Counted from the first letter of the stretch, positions 1-12,229 are shown. The stretch is DNA of 56,147 bases from Zygophlyctis sp. KS116 (GCA_054661495.1 BAAFSQ010000040.1:1-56147), one strand, 5' to 3'. Notes: a model not told the origin generated them from the letters alone. A program made the numbers and translations.

Positions 1-1264
1 ATTATAACTGGAGTTTTAGATTTGGAAATTCAAGTGGGATTTGATATTAAACAGCATGAATTGGATCAAGAGAAATTCAAGATTCAGAAACAAGACCTTT
101 TGCAACAAGAAAAATACAAGACTTTTGCCTTGTACTCTAAAAAAGTAAGCAAGTTTTATAAAGGAAAAGTGGTGGAATGATTTTTTAGAAATTAGATCTA
201 GTCACGCAAATAGACTAGTAAAAATATTTGTGCATTCAGAAACTGGAAGGAAAAGTGTAGTTTCTTCTTTTATAAGTCCTATAAAGGGTAATTTTAAAAG
301 TTAAAAATAGTTTCTTTTCTTGATACTCCAAGACATGCTGCTCGTTTTGTAAGTTTAATTCCAACTCAAGAAACGAATGACTCTGCCTTATCTGGGTATT
401 TAGTATTGATTTACTCTATAGTGATGTATGGCCAGATTTGCACACATTCTTGTCTCTAGGCAAAGGCTCAGAGATTGAGCATGCAATTCTATTATGTAAT
501 TTACTTCTTGGATTCTCCATGGAAGCATACTTGACTCTTGGTACTAATGACAACAATGCTAGTTATGCATGGGTAACTGTATTAAATAACGGTATATTAT
601 AAGAATTTATAACATTTTAGAAACACCTACATTTTGGGATCCTTTAACAGGGACTACTAGCAAGACTCCGTCATTTAATAGCCTTGGCTGTCTTTTCAAT
701 GACTCTAAATTCTATGCAAATATCTCCAATCTAGAATTTCCTAGTAAATTTAGACTATCAGACTCTAGTCTCTGGAAAGAATTAACTCTTCCGTCATGTA
801 TCAAAAAGCAAACAACAATTCCTATTCATCCAAATTCTCTGTATCCTTCAAGAGAGTCTTTAGAGTCTTGTATAAAGTCTGATTTGATCAAGTATATTCA
901 AATCTATCGTTCTAATCACTCTCTATCTACTCACATTGATGAAGAGTTATCATGGGTTCAAAGACAGAGTTTATGGAATCATGAGTTATCTAAACTAGTA
1001 GAATCTAAAGACTCTAACTTTGAATCATGCATATTATCTTATTTATCTCCTGGAACAATCTATAGAGGCTATCCCAGATCATTTAATTTTTTGGATTCTA
1101 TTAAAATCTTTCAGATTCTCTCTAAAAACAAGACTGCACGTTCAATACTTTTAGGGAATGGGGATGCAGTTAGACTTGGAGTATGCTGTCGAGTATTTTT
1201 CTATGGAGAGTCGTCTGTGAGTGTTTGGATTTTAGTTTCTGCAACTTTTGAAAATTTATTATGA
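1..1264 (+). CDS. CEP76: CEP76 homologue, centriolar protein (5'-partial)
   Basis: C-terminal 386 codons of a CEP76-family protein; the 5' end lies outside the window. Exons: 1-144, 170-287, 311-395, 422-591, 621-1264, with introns of 25, 23, 26 and 29 nt. Diagnostic stretches follow vertebrate CEP76 in order: KKWWNDFLEIRSSHANRLVK, LDTPRHAARFV, the transglutaminase/protease-like core HAILLCNLLLGFSMEAYLTLGT with AYAWV-like SYAWV, TFWDPLTG, and a C-terminal CRVFFYGESSVSVWI segment. In animals CEP76 limits centriole reduplication, so a homologue here suggests a lineage that builds centrioles and flagella. The stop codon TGA (1262-1264) overlaps the ATG of the next gene. Function is inferred from the family only. 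Confidence 0.88.
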
Positions 1265-4200
1265 GTTTGTTGAAATCTAATCTAAAGATTAAGAGTTTTT
1301 CCTTTGATGCATCAGTGAATATTAAAGAGTCTAGTGATGACTCTGAGCCTGAAGAAACACAGCGGCCAAAGGAGAAGAAAATCAAGAAGAAATCTAAACG
1401 GAAAAGTGAAAGATCAAGAGCTGCCGAGGCCAAAGAGACAACTTATGTTGCAAAGGACTATGATACAAAAAATAATTTCAATAACAAGACTACAGAGGCC
1501 GTTCAAGTCAAAAGGCAAAAACAAACGACTCAATCTATAAACTTTGAAATTGATACTGTAGGAGAGCAGTTGAATCTTAAATATGGGACTGTGTATGGAG
1601 TTCCTATTCCTTCTTTCAATAGATGGGGGGATTGTATTCTAGGATCTAATAGTACATGGAAAATAGATGGTATGAAGCACAAATATCTCGTATTAAGTAA
1701 AACTATACAGAAGAGGATTAAATACCAAGACTTTCATCAAAAGGTCTCTATAAAAATTAAAGGAAAAGATGAGAATATGTCACAGGATTTTATTTCTTTT
1801 CAGGATATTTATAAAGAAAAAGTACAAGAAGAATCATTTCAAGTTCCTCTGGAAGATGAAGAATTTAAGAAAAATTCACATAATCTCAATAATAATGTAC
1901 AAAGTGATCCTTATAATTTGGAAAATTGGTTACAGTTGATTCAATTTCAAGATCAGTTGGCGAAAAATAAAGGAGATTTATCAAAAGATTCGTTAAATAG
2001 AGGGATTCAAGAAAAGAAAATGTACATGTATGAAAAGGCTTTGGAATATTTACCAGAAAATGAAGTATTAATCTCAAAATATCTCTCTTTATGTACGAAA
2101 ATTTTAGGTGATGCTGAAATATTGCAAAAATGGGATTTAATTCTAAAAGAAAATAATTCTTTTAGGCTTTGGAATGAATACATAACCTTTAGAATTTCTA
2201 ATTTTGCAAGTTTTTCAATTAATGCAATTTTACAAGTATTTGAAGAATGTTTTATTGCTCTATCAAAAGATATAAAGGATTCTAAAATCCAGGAAAACTT
2301 ACTCTGTATATTTACACGTTTGGCAGTGTTTTTATATCAAGCTGGTAAAGAATATATGCTTTAAAAAATAGGATATACAGAAAGGGCTATAGGTCTTTTT
2401 CAAGGAATGATTGAATTTTCTTGTTTTTGTCCAGATGCGTATTCAAGGCTAGATTTTGAACAGAAAAGAGATCTTTTTGAGATTTTTTGGGAAAAGGAGT
2501 TTCCGAGATTTGGGCAGGAAGGAGCGCCAGGATGGCAAAATACAATGTTTATGGGTATTTCCTGGAAAATTTATTAATTTTTAGATGCAAATGATTCAGA
2601 AAATGTTCAAGAAAGTGTTCCCGAGTCTGCATATGTCCCTTCGGATTCGGATGATGATTCTCAAAGTATACAAATTTAAATAACTTTATAGATTACGCTG
2701 TTCAATGGGTAAAGAAGGAAAAATTCTTGGAGTTTTATAATTGGTTGCCTCAAAATTCTGGTAAATTTGAATTGTAAATTCTAATCATATAGAGGAAGAA
2801 GTACAGGATCCTTTTAGAACTGTATTGTTTGAAGATATTAGACCGTTCTTGTTTGATTTGCGTGATATAGATGTCAAGTTTGATTTGATTCTAAATTTTA
2901 TTCATTTTTTGGGCGTTCCAGTTACAGATAACCGAATTTTTGCATCGCCCCTCCTCTACACTTTCTGGAAAAGTCATGACAATGTTGGTGCATTTGATTT
3001 TCCATTTTGTGCACCGAATCCTGGTTTTGGTGTATTTTTTACAGACTCAAATTGGTATCGTAATATTGGAGAAGAACAATTACAATTTATTGAAGCTTCT
3101 GGAGCAAACAAGAATGATTTTATCAGGTGAGAAATTTAAAAAGCTCAAAATAGAAATGTTTTTGAACAAACAAGGAAAATCGATGATTTTAAAGATAGAA
3201 TTTTACCTTTTATGCTCGTGTTTGAATGCTCATTTGACTATAAAAGGTATATATTAACTATTCTCAAAAAAGTGGTTATAATTTTTCAAAGTCAATGTTA
3301 AAATCTGAAAAATCAAATGTATATCTTTGGAACTCTTTTGCACATTTGGAACAGAACAATTCTAAAATGACAGAGGTAGTAAATTAACAATTTGACTTTA
3401 GGCCAAAAAAGTATACCTAACTGCTCTTGAAGCATTTAAAACAGCATCAGACTCAAGAATGGGACTAGAATCAGTGTATATGTCTTTGGCAGAATTGGAA
3501 ATGCTTTTAGGAAATAGACAAGGCGCATTGTGTGTCTTGGTATCTTGTATCGAGAATATTTGGGAGGGGTATTTCAACACAACTTCTTTAAGAATATTAA
3601 GAGCCAAACAAGAATATTCATCTCAGATTACTAATTTGTTTGAATCAAAGTTTTATGAAAAATCAGTAGAATGCAGTTTTTTTACTCAATCTAAAGTCTA
3701 TAACGGACTTTTACTAGAATATTTGGCATCTGAAAATATTTCCTCTGTTTTAAACCAAATCAAAAACTATTCAGGCCTTTTAGAAAATTCTAGTTTTCTA
3801 GAGAAACTATATGAACTTGAATGTAAATTTCTATACCATTATGCTGTTTCATCTTCTGGCGGATATAAACCTGGATTAATTCGTGAATCACTTGAAAAGC
3901 TTCTTGATCTATATCCTAACAATACGATTTTCTTGAGCATGTAAATTTAAATTTTGCTAATTTCTATAGGTATGGATGGAATGAGAGAAAAAGTAATTTA
4001 GAAAGCAGAGCCCGCAGAATTCTCGATGATAAACTTTTAAAGTAATTTCCAAAATTTAAATTTGTAGATCAAACTCTTTAACTTTACGACTATATTTTCT
4101 ATGGTCAGAAATTCATCAAAAATCAAGTTTAAACATTTACTTTATCACATCCTTATTTGATAAATGTTTACAAGAGTAAGATTTTTTTAATTTTTAAATT

Positions 4201-4429
4201 TAGATGTAACAATCCCAGTCTTTGGATCTTGTACATCCAATTTGAAATTTCTAGAAATAATTTGATAAAGGCGAAATCTCTATATTTCCAAGCCATCAGA
4301 TCCTGTCCTTGGTGTAAAGAAATTTATCTCTTGTATGATCTAGTCTCTAAAGCTCTTGAAGAGTCTGATTTTGGACAAGTTGCCAGTGTCCTTGAAGACA
4401 AGGAGATTCGGACACGGTCAGTCCTCTAG
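1261..4429 (+). CDS. NRDE2: NRDE2 homologue, nuclear RNA surveillance factor
   Basis: Complete 963-codon model with 11 exons: 1261-2344, 2372-2554, 2585-2665, 2692-2760, 2793-3126, 3154-3246, 3273-3375, 3402-3940, 3970-4041, 4068-4175, 4204-4429. Introns are 26-32 nt. The N-terminus is a basic, Ser/Lys-rich disordered tract. Then come the NRDE2 signature around DPYNLENWLQLIQFQDQL, half-a-TPR helices, PRFGQEGAPGW, DPFRTVLFEDIRPFLF, and the terminal AIRSCPWCKEIYLLYDL and LEDKEIRTRSVL block. NRDE2 acts in nuclear RNA interference, intron retention control and exosome/MTR4 regulation in other eukaryotes. The start ATG overlaps the CEP76 stop as ATGA; no other in-frame start gives a better fit. 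The second-shortest 3' neighbour gap (61 nt) leads to the Rab gene. Confidence 0.9.
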
Positions 4430-4490
4430 GTTGCGGTGACGCCAATGGTTGCGTCATTGATTTAAAGGATCGTGAGAAAGATTTTATAAA
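4430..4490 (+). promoter_or_regulatory. Rab6 gene promoter with TGACGC/GCGTCA inverted repeat and CCAAT box
   Basis: The 61-nt gap between NRDE2 and the Rab gene contains TGACGC (4437-4442) and its inverted copy GCGTCA (4451-4456), spaced by 8 nt. A CCAATGG box lies inside the spacer, starting at 4442. These resemble bZIP half sites and a HAP/NF-Y CCAAT element. The composition is GC-rich compared with the flanks. Seen directly; regulatory role inferred. Confidence 0.4.
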
Positions 4491-5205
<715 letters not shown>

Positions 5206-5310
5206 CCTCTGAATAAATTGTGATTTTTCATTTTCAATGTTTTTATTTTTTAGACTAATTTAAGAGTGGATTATAGTAAAAAAAGAGCGGATAATACTTT
5301 AAGAGTGATG

Positions 5311-5325
5311 ATGATGACTCATCAT
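5311..5325. promoter_or_regulatory. Extended AP-1/Gcn4-type palindrome upstream of the velvet gene
   Basis: ATGATGACTCATCAT is a 15-nt palindrome around a single central base, with the canonical TGACTCA core at 5315-5321. This is the preferred full site of GCN4/AP-1 class bZIP factors. It lies about 245 nt upstream of the velvet-gene ATG. Binding is inferred from the motif alone. Confidence 0.45.
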
Positions 5326-5378
5326 TTGTCAGTCAAAGTTTCGGCAACGGCTTAAGTTTTGACCGAGACCTACCAACT

Positions 5379-5409
5379 GTGGCAGTGCTAGAGTGGCAGT
5401 AGAGTGGCT
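5379..5409 (+). repeat. Short GTGGCAGT direct repeats
   Basis: GTGGCAGT occurs at 5379-5386 and 5393-5400, followed by a partial copy GTGGCT at 5404-5409. The three lie in helical register (14 and 11 nt apart). They could be transcription-factor sites of the velvet promoter or a small slippage tract. Confidence 0.35.
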
Positions 5410-5567
5410 CCCCTTTTTAACAATTTTTCCTGTAATAAAAAACTTTATTTAGGCCTTACGTCTTAATTTCCTGTAAATTTTTCAAAAAGCCACTGTTAAA
5501 CAATGAAAAACACGCAAATTTCCATTGCTTTTGTTCCTATTTTAAAATCCAAATTACTGGTGTCAGC

Positions 5568-6327
5568 ATGAATAACACTTTGCCAGCTATAGAGTCTTCA
5601 AGATACTCACTCTTGATCATTCAGCAACCGGGGCCTCTCTCTGCTAGTTTTTTTCAAAGTTATAGAGAAAATGATAGGAAATCTGTGATTAATCCTTGTC
5701 CAATTCTACAATTAGTGACTATAAATTCATCTGGAAATATTGATAAATCTGTTGAATCTCTAGGAAATATTTCATATTTTATAGGAAATGCATCTATTCT
5801 TTCTATAGATGAAGAAGATGTTTCGTTTGTAAGTGTTGAATCTCTCTTAAAAAATCCAAAATCAGCAGTTTATGCATCTTCAATCAATGAAAAGTATGAT
5901 GATAATTTAAAAAGAGTCAAATACGAGAGATTATTAGATGGAACTACAGTCTCTCAATGTCATATACTAAGAGATGTATATGGTACTCTAGGAGCATATT
6001 TTGTTTTTGAAGACTTGTCAGTCAATTTAGAAGGCCTATATAGGCTAAAAATTTGCATTCATGATATATCTAGGTATAGTAAAATGTTTTTTTCTAATTA
6101 TTAGACATACTAAACCCATTTGTAGTATAGTCACTGAACCATTTAAAAGTCTGCATTCTAGAGAATATAATTATTTAGGAGGTAATTTAAAAAAAGATTT
6201 TACAAGACTAGAATCATCAGAAATTTCAAAAATCTTTGCTAGACAAGGGATTAGAATTCCAATAACGCGAAAATCTTCTACATATTTGTCTTGTTTGGAA
6301 CCAGAAGGTGAGAAGAGTGATAAGTAG
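5568..6327 (+). CDS. Velvet-domain regulatory protein
   Basis: Exons 5568-6073 and 6105-6327 (31-nt intron) give 242 residues, almost entirely one velvet domain. Hallmarks are YSLLIIQQP at the N-terminus, INPCPILQL, the central GTLGAYFVFEDLSVNLEG followed by YRLK, and the C-terminal ESSEISKIFARQGIRIPITR element. Velvet factors (VeA, VelB, VosA, VelC of filamentous fungi) are NF-kB-fold DNA-binding proteins that couple light, development and secondary metabolism, usually as dimers in the nucleus. This copy is short and lacks the long PEST-like tail of VeA, so it is closer to the VosA/VelB size class. The exact subfamily is not decidable by eye. The velvet family is essentially fungal, so this gene anchors the taxonomic reading. 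Confidence 0.9.
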
Positions 6328-6371
6328 ACTATTATAACTATTAATTGTAAATTAAAGGGAATATCAGTCTC

Positions 6372-6377
6372 ACGCGT
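6372..6377. promoter_or_regulatory. MCB-like ACGCGT 10 nt before the phosphatase ATG
   Basis: A perfect ACGCGT hexamer sits in the 59-nt gap between the velvet gene and the CTDSPL2-like gene. In yeasts ACGCGT is the MBF (MCB) element of G1/S genes. CpG-rich hexamers are rare in this AT-rich sequence. Role inferred. Confidence 0.35.
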
Positions 6378-6386
6378 TTTAGGAAA

Positions 6387-7289
6387 ATGTCCAAGAAGAG
6401 AGTTTTGAGTCTTCCTTCTGCTTCTAATTTAATAACTTCAAAGAGACTGACGGTAGAGTCTGATCAGGAAATATTTTCTCCAGTTTACACTTTAGACTCT
6501 GACTCTTCTTCTGATGTGATACAACAAGTAGATTATGAGAATGATTTAGAATCTGATCCGTAAGTAATAGCTATTAATGCTAGATTTCTCTTTATTAAAA
6601 TGCTTCCTCCTCTAAGTCAAGAGCTAAAGAATAGAGCTCCGGTGCTGCCAAAGAAGACGAGGTCATCACCGCCAATTACGTTGGTCTTGGACTTGGATGA
6701 GACTTTGGTACATTGTAGTACTCTGCCTTTAGAAAATTCAGATTTGGAGTTTCCTGTAGAATTTAATGATGTTTTATATAATGTAAGTTGGATTTATATT
6801 TTGAACTCTAGGTATCATGTAAAATGAGGCCTCATAACTCAACTTTTCTGAAAAGAGTTGGAGAACTCTTTGAAATTGTTGTATTTACTGCATCACAAAA
6901 GGCATATGCTGATCATTTACTCAATATTCTTGATCCTGAAAAGAAATATATCAAATATAGGTTATTTAGGGAATCTTGCTTGTTTGTTGCTGGAAATTAT
7001 TTAAAGGATTTGACTGTTTTAGGAAGAGATTTGGCAAAAACTGTTATAGTAGATAACTCTCCTCAAGCTTTTGGATATCATGTAATTTTAATTAATTTAC
7101 TTGTAGTTGGATAATGGGATTCCTATTCTCTCTTGGTACAAGGATCCTGCAGATAAAGAGTTGTTATCTGTTTTAAAGTTTTTAGAGTCTATAAAGGATG
7201 CTCAAGATGTTAGGTAAATTAAATTTATGTGATTACCAAGGCCGCTCATAAGGCAACATTTTCAATTGTCAAAAAGGATTTTTGGTTAA
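6387..7289 (+). CDS. CTDSPL2/SCP-type CTD-like phosphatase
   Basis: Exons 6387-6559, 6584-6782, 6812-7081, 7107-7213 and 7241-7289 (introns 24, 29, 25, 27 nt) encode 265 residues. A short Ser/Asp-rich N-terminus precedes the FCP1-homology phosphatase domain. This has [12 protein letters not shown] (DxDxT/V catalytic motif), [42 protein letters not shown] and [13 protein letters not shown]. The terminal [10 protein letters not shown] matches the CTDSPL2 ending. The family dephosphorylates phosphoserine on proteins such as the Pol II CTD or SMADs; Nem1-like activity on lipin is another possibility for SCP-class proteins. It converges on the GUP1-like gene with only 15 nt between stop codons. 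Confidence 0.88.
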
Positions 7290-7304
7290 TTTATTCTGTA
7301 TTAT

Positions 7305-9094
7305 TTAATCAAATTGGGGTTTTGAAATTGATTTGGCTCTGGTTTTTTCCCATTCCCTTGACATGAATTGAAATTGCACAAGAACAAATAGAGATAACAA
7401 ATAATATGTAATAAATTTAAATCCTATTGTCTGATTTTTCCCTAAAATTTACCTTGAATATTTGTAAATTTAGTCAACATTTCCTTCATACCATCTATTC
7501 CAATAGAATATCCAATCAAATTTGCAAACATCATGGTTCCAATGTTTAAAGAGGCACCAGCAGCGCACAAGTGTCGATGGAAAAATCCTAAGCGTTTTCT
7601 CCACTAGTGCTAAGAACAGGAGTCTTACCTCGGGAGTTGTAAAAGTTTTTGTAAAAATATATTCAGGAATCAGGAAAATTGCAATAATCCATCCCCATGC
7701 TAGTAAGTGGAGTTTAATATCATGCCAAAAGGCAACAAACGTGAATATAACCCAAATGTTATAAATTAACTTGTTTTTTCCACCAAGAGGGATATACATG
7801 TATCTAGATATTATTAGATTAAAATATACCGTATAATCCATCTATTGAATGACCTATGCCATGTTCTCCAAAACTCTGAGGGTGAATGCTGGTTAGTCAT
7901 GCACCGAGTCATATTTTCTACAGTGTCTATTCCATCTAATAATCCCTAGAATGAGAAATATAAAACGAGTAATAGGAAACAAATTCATACCCAGAGCCTA
8001 AAAAACTTCCAAATAACAGTTAACTTTAACCAAATATGTTTCAAACTCCAAAAACCAACCATTGTTATTTGAAATGGAGTAAATCCATCCCAAGCTCTTG
8101 ATTTTGATATTGCAATAACATGAAATGCATGAATCATAATTTCCATCAAACAAACCAGAAATATCCACCGAACCCCATAAATAAATGTAGAGTATAGAGT
8201 CACAGACTTTGATGGTTTCCTTGACTGAGTAATAAAATCATTAAATGTAATAATCGGTCCTGCCAAAAACAATGGTAAATACAAACTATATGCTAAAAAA
8301 TTAATCAAATTATAGTTTGACTCTGGGAGTGGAGCTTCTATCCTTAATTTAGCACAATCTCCTTCATCAAAACGCAATTCCTGACAATCTTTGCAATGCT
8401 TTTGATGATCTGAAACAGAAAATTCAGAGTTATTAGAGCGCCAATAGTTATCCATCCCAAACGATATCATCCTCAAGATACAAAAATTAAAGCTTCCAGT
8501 CCAATCCAATCCCATTCCTTTGTAACGACCCAAATAACTTAAAAGCTGTAAATCCGAGACGTCAAAAGCATCAATTACGAGCAGTAACAATACTGAAAAT
8601 ATCCAATACACTATTGGAGCAACATACTGCTTTTGAGTAAGTTTTGTGATAAAATAGAATAAGATATTGAAAAATAGAATTTTGAGCGTGTCTAGTCCAT
8701 AGAAAATAAAGAGAACAATGCATGATAATAATAATGAAGTGTAGAGTTTGACTGGAATAGCACGAGTAGAGGAATTATTAGATTTAGCGATAAATACTGT
8801 AAGTTGTGAAATACAGACATGAGCAATAGCGAGAAGAATTAATGATGATAAATTATTTCTAAAGCCTTTGTATTGAAGATCTGAATTATCCATTGGTCTG
8901 TTATTAAATAGATATCCAGGAGATAGACCGGGCACATCGTTGGAGCTAATGTCCCATGTGCATTTTACTATCAGCCATGAAATCCAGAGCATGGCGACAA
9001 TATAAATAACCAACTCAAGACCTCTTGCATTAGCCGTCGATTTAACTGCGAAGCGGGATCTTTTAGCAAACGAAGGGAGTAATGGGTCGCTCAT
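7305..9094 (-). CDS. GUP1: GUP1/HHAT-type membrane-bound O-acyltransferase (MBOAT)
   Basis: Minus-strand exons 9094-7991, 7945-7830, 7803-7629, 7603-7453 and 7423-7305 give 554 residues; introns are 45, 26, 25 and 29 nt. The N-terminus carries a membrane segment, then [19 protein letters not shown] and GFRNN as in Gup1. Many hydrophobic segments follow. The MBOAT core reads [20 protein letters not shown], then PLGG, and [17 protein letters not shown], whose His is the conserved catalytic candidate. The last exon adds a terminal membrane helix. In yeast Gup1 remodels GPI-anchor lipids in the ER. Its start lies only 30 nt downstream of the GLDC stop on the same strand. Confidence 0.9.
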
Positions 9095-9124
9095 TAAATA
9101 TTTGTAAAAATCTTTACGGAATTT

Positions 9125-12100
9125 TTAACGTCCATAACTTTCAATCGGAGGACATGAGCACATCAGATTGCGATCTCCATACAAGTCATCTAATCTAGCT
9201 ACTGAGGGCCAAAATTTCCTATCCTTGAGACCTGGAACAGGGAATGCTGCAGTCTCTCTGGAATATGGGCGGTTCCATTCTCCAACTAGAAGTGACTCTA
9301 TTGGATGTGGAGCATTTTTCAATACATTATTGTCTTTAGGCTGAGACCCATTTTCAATTTCTGCAATTTCCTGTCTTATCTTTACCAATGCTTCTACAAA
9401 TCTATCAAGTTCGACAAGAGATTCCGACTCGGTAGGTTCAACCATTAATGTTCCTGAAACTGGAAATGACATTGTTGGACTATGAAAGCCATAATCCTGT
9501 TAATTTTAGAAAAAATTCAATTTACATGAAGTCGTTTAGCAATATCAATTGCTTCTATTCCTGCAGTTTGAGAAAATGGTCGGCAATCAATTATAAATTC
9601 ATGCGCACAATATCCTTTTTGGTTGGTATACAAAATTTCATAATGGTCTTTAAGTCTTATCATCAAGTAGTTGGCATTTAGCAATGCTACTTGTGTTGCC
9701 TTCTTTAGACCTTCATCTCCCATCATACGCAAGTAAGCCCAAGAAATGGGTAAAATAGAAGCAGAACCCCAAGGCGCCGCAGAGACTGGTCCAATCGCTT
9801 CATCAGCTCCAGCAGATGGTACTACCGGATGGCCAGGGAGAAAAGGTGCAAGGTGCTTCTTTACCCCAATCGGGCCCATGCCAGGGCCTCCACCCCCATG
9901 AGGAATACAAAAGGTCTTGTGTAAATTTAGATGGCAAACATCAGCACCTATTTCAGCGGGGTTACAGAGACCCATTTGTGCATTTAAATTGGCTCCGTCC
10001 ATATATACTTGGCCTCCAGCATCGTGTATAATTTGACATACTTCTTTAACAGCTTCCTCAAAAACCCCATACGTGGATGGGTATGTTATCATTGTAGCAG
10101 CGAGTTTGTCCTTATGTCTCTCAACCTTTTGTCTGAGGTCCTTCAAATCCAAATTGCCATACTCATCACATTTAACAATTACAACATCCAGCCCGCACAT
10201 TGCAGCAGATGCAGGATTTGTTCCATGTGCACTCACTGGAATTATACAAACATTGCGATGACCCTGCCCTATAGATTTCAAGTATTCTTGAATAACTCTT
10301 AGCCCTGTATATTCACCTTGAGCTCCTGAATTCGGCTGGAGAGATACTTTGTCGAATCCAGTTGCTTGAGAAAGAGCATAATCTAGCTCCTTAAATAAAC
10401 GCTGATACCCCTGAGCTTGATCTAGTGGAACAAATGGATGGATTTCACTGAATTCGGGCCATGTAACAGGAACCATTTCTGCAGTTGCATTTAATTTCAT
10501 TGTACAGCTTCCAAGCGGAATCATCGCATGAACCAAGGACAAATCTTTGCTTTGAAGATGGTGCATGTAGCGGAGCATATCAGTTTCAGAATGATATGAA
10601 TTAAATACAGGATGAGATAGGTATTTAGAGGTTCGAGTTAAAGTGTCTGGAAACATTCTACTTGGATTTGACTTTGTAATATTTAGAGACTCTGCCAATT
10701 TATCCAGATCATATGAAACCAAATCAGATCGTTTAGTGAGTCCTGCTTTATATTGTTCTTCAAATGAAGAGGTTTTAAATAGAACCACTAAATCAAAGAA
10801 ATCGTCCTTTGTGACTGTTTCATCCAAGGTGATTGCCACATGTGACTTGTCCACTTTTCGAATATTTATTTTCTTCTTGAGAGCAGATGATATCAAATCA
10901 TGAGAAGAATGATTCAATTTAATTAGAAGAGTATCAAAGAAATGCTTGTTTACAACTTGATGCTCACCACCTTCTTCAATAGACTTTGCCAAAACAGAAG
11001 TCAGATTGTGAATTCTTTGAGCAATCTCCTTGATCCCCTGGGGTCCATGATACACTAACTCTTAGGATTTTAAAACATACCAGCATAAAATGCAGCCATA
11101 TTCGCCAACAAAGCCTGAGCAGTACATATATTGCTTGTCGCCTTTTCTCTTTTTATATGCTGCTCTCTAGTTTGTAAAGCCAATCTATAAGCAATTTTCC
11201 CATTTGCATCTTTTGAAACCCCTACCAGCCTTCCTGGCATACGTCTCTTATGTTCATCCTTTACAGCAAAAAATGCAGCATGAGGCCCACCATAACCTAG
11301 AGGAACTCCAAATCTCTGAGAATTGCCCAACACGAAATCAGCACCCATTTCTCCTGGCGGCTTTAAGAGAGCCAAAGCCATTAAATCAGAAGCACAAGCT
11401 ACAAGTGCACCTTCTTGATGCGCTCTATTTATAAACTCTTCATAATCATGAATATAACCATTCAGTGTTGGATACTATTTAATTTAAAGTTTCTTAAATT
11501 ATACCTGTAAAAGCGTTCCCATCACGCTTCCTTTATATTTCTTCCAATCAAAATCTTTAAAATCCCCAGTCACTACCTGTATACCCAAACATTCAGCTCT
11601 AGTCTTTACACATGCAATAGTTTGAGGAAAACAGCCTTGATCTATAAAAAATACATTTTTTTTCTTATTAGATATAGACCAACACATTAGCATTGCTTCT
11701 GCAGCAGCCGTACCTTCATCTAATAACGAAGCATTAGCAATTGGTAATCCTATATCATGTTAATTTCAAGAATTACCTGTAAAATCCTGAATCATTTGTT
11801 GAAAATTTAATAAACTTTCCAATCGTCCTTGAGCAATTTCAGGTTGATATGGAGTATATTGAGTATACCAAGCAGGATTTTCCATGACATTTCTCAATAT
11901 CACCAATGGAGTATTTGTCCCTAATAGTTTTAGACACGGTTATTACCGCAATATCCCATTCCTAAATAACTCTTAAATCTCTGATTCATATTAGCGATTT
12001 CTTTTAGTCTCGTAATAACTTCAGACTCTGAGATTCCCTGACCGAGTCTTGTTGGCTTAATGACATGAATTCCTTGCGGAACTGTTTTATTGACCAAGTC

Positions 12101-12229
12101 ATCGAGCGATGACAGCTTTAGTGATTTCAGCATGGAACTTATTTCATTTTCTTCTGGACCGATATGTCGTTTTGGGAACGTATCCAGGGACGTATATATA
12201 GAGGACAATCGCCGAAAGAATCGTTTCAT
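9125..12229 (-). CDS. GLDC: Glycine dehydrogenase (decarboxylating), P-protein
   Basis: Minus-strand exons 12229-11947, 11920-11777, 11749-11505, 11474-11081, 11054-9526 and 9496-9125 (introns 26-30 nt) encode 988 residues, the usual GLDC length. The N-terminus [12 protein letters not shown] is basic and Ser-rich, as expected for a mitochondrial presequence, and is followed by FPKRHIGP. Family blocks include [28 protein letters not shown], the PLP-lysine motif [18 protein letters not shown] near residue 735, and the C-terminal ERDY-equivalent [10 protein letters not shown]. It decarboxylates glycine with PLP and passes the aminomethyl group to H-protein in the mitochondrial glycine cleavage system. 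Upstream on the same strand is the Crinkler gene, 66 nt away. Confidence 0.96.

Larger units (their letters stand above)
5206..5567. other. Longest intergenic gap (362 nt)
   Basis: The only gap above 300 nt. No convincing ORF, tRNA or spliced exon is visible. The first part is AT-rich and probably holds the Rab6 3' UTR. The middle holds a bZIP-like palindrome (5311-5325) and a run of GTGGCAGT/GTGGCT copies (5379-5409). The last 100 nt are T-rich and lead to the velvet ATG. It is probably the velvet gene promoter, given the strand layout. Confidence 0.5.

Noticed and set aside
1255-1270. Bacterial operon origin suggested by the ATGA overlap
   Set aside because: Both genes are eukaryote-specific and intron-rich.
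2940-3257. Alternative ORF 2940-3257 inside NRDE2
   Set aside because: Out of frame with the spliced NRDE2 model, which keeps family similarity through exons 5 and 6.
7470-7841. Reading 7841-7470 as one exon
   Set aside because: Its second half loses MBOAT similarity; a 25-nt intron at 7628-7604 restores a conserved His/Cys-containing segment and the C-terminal helix.
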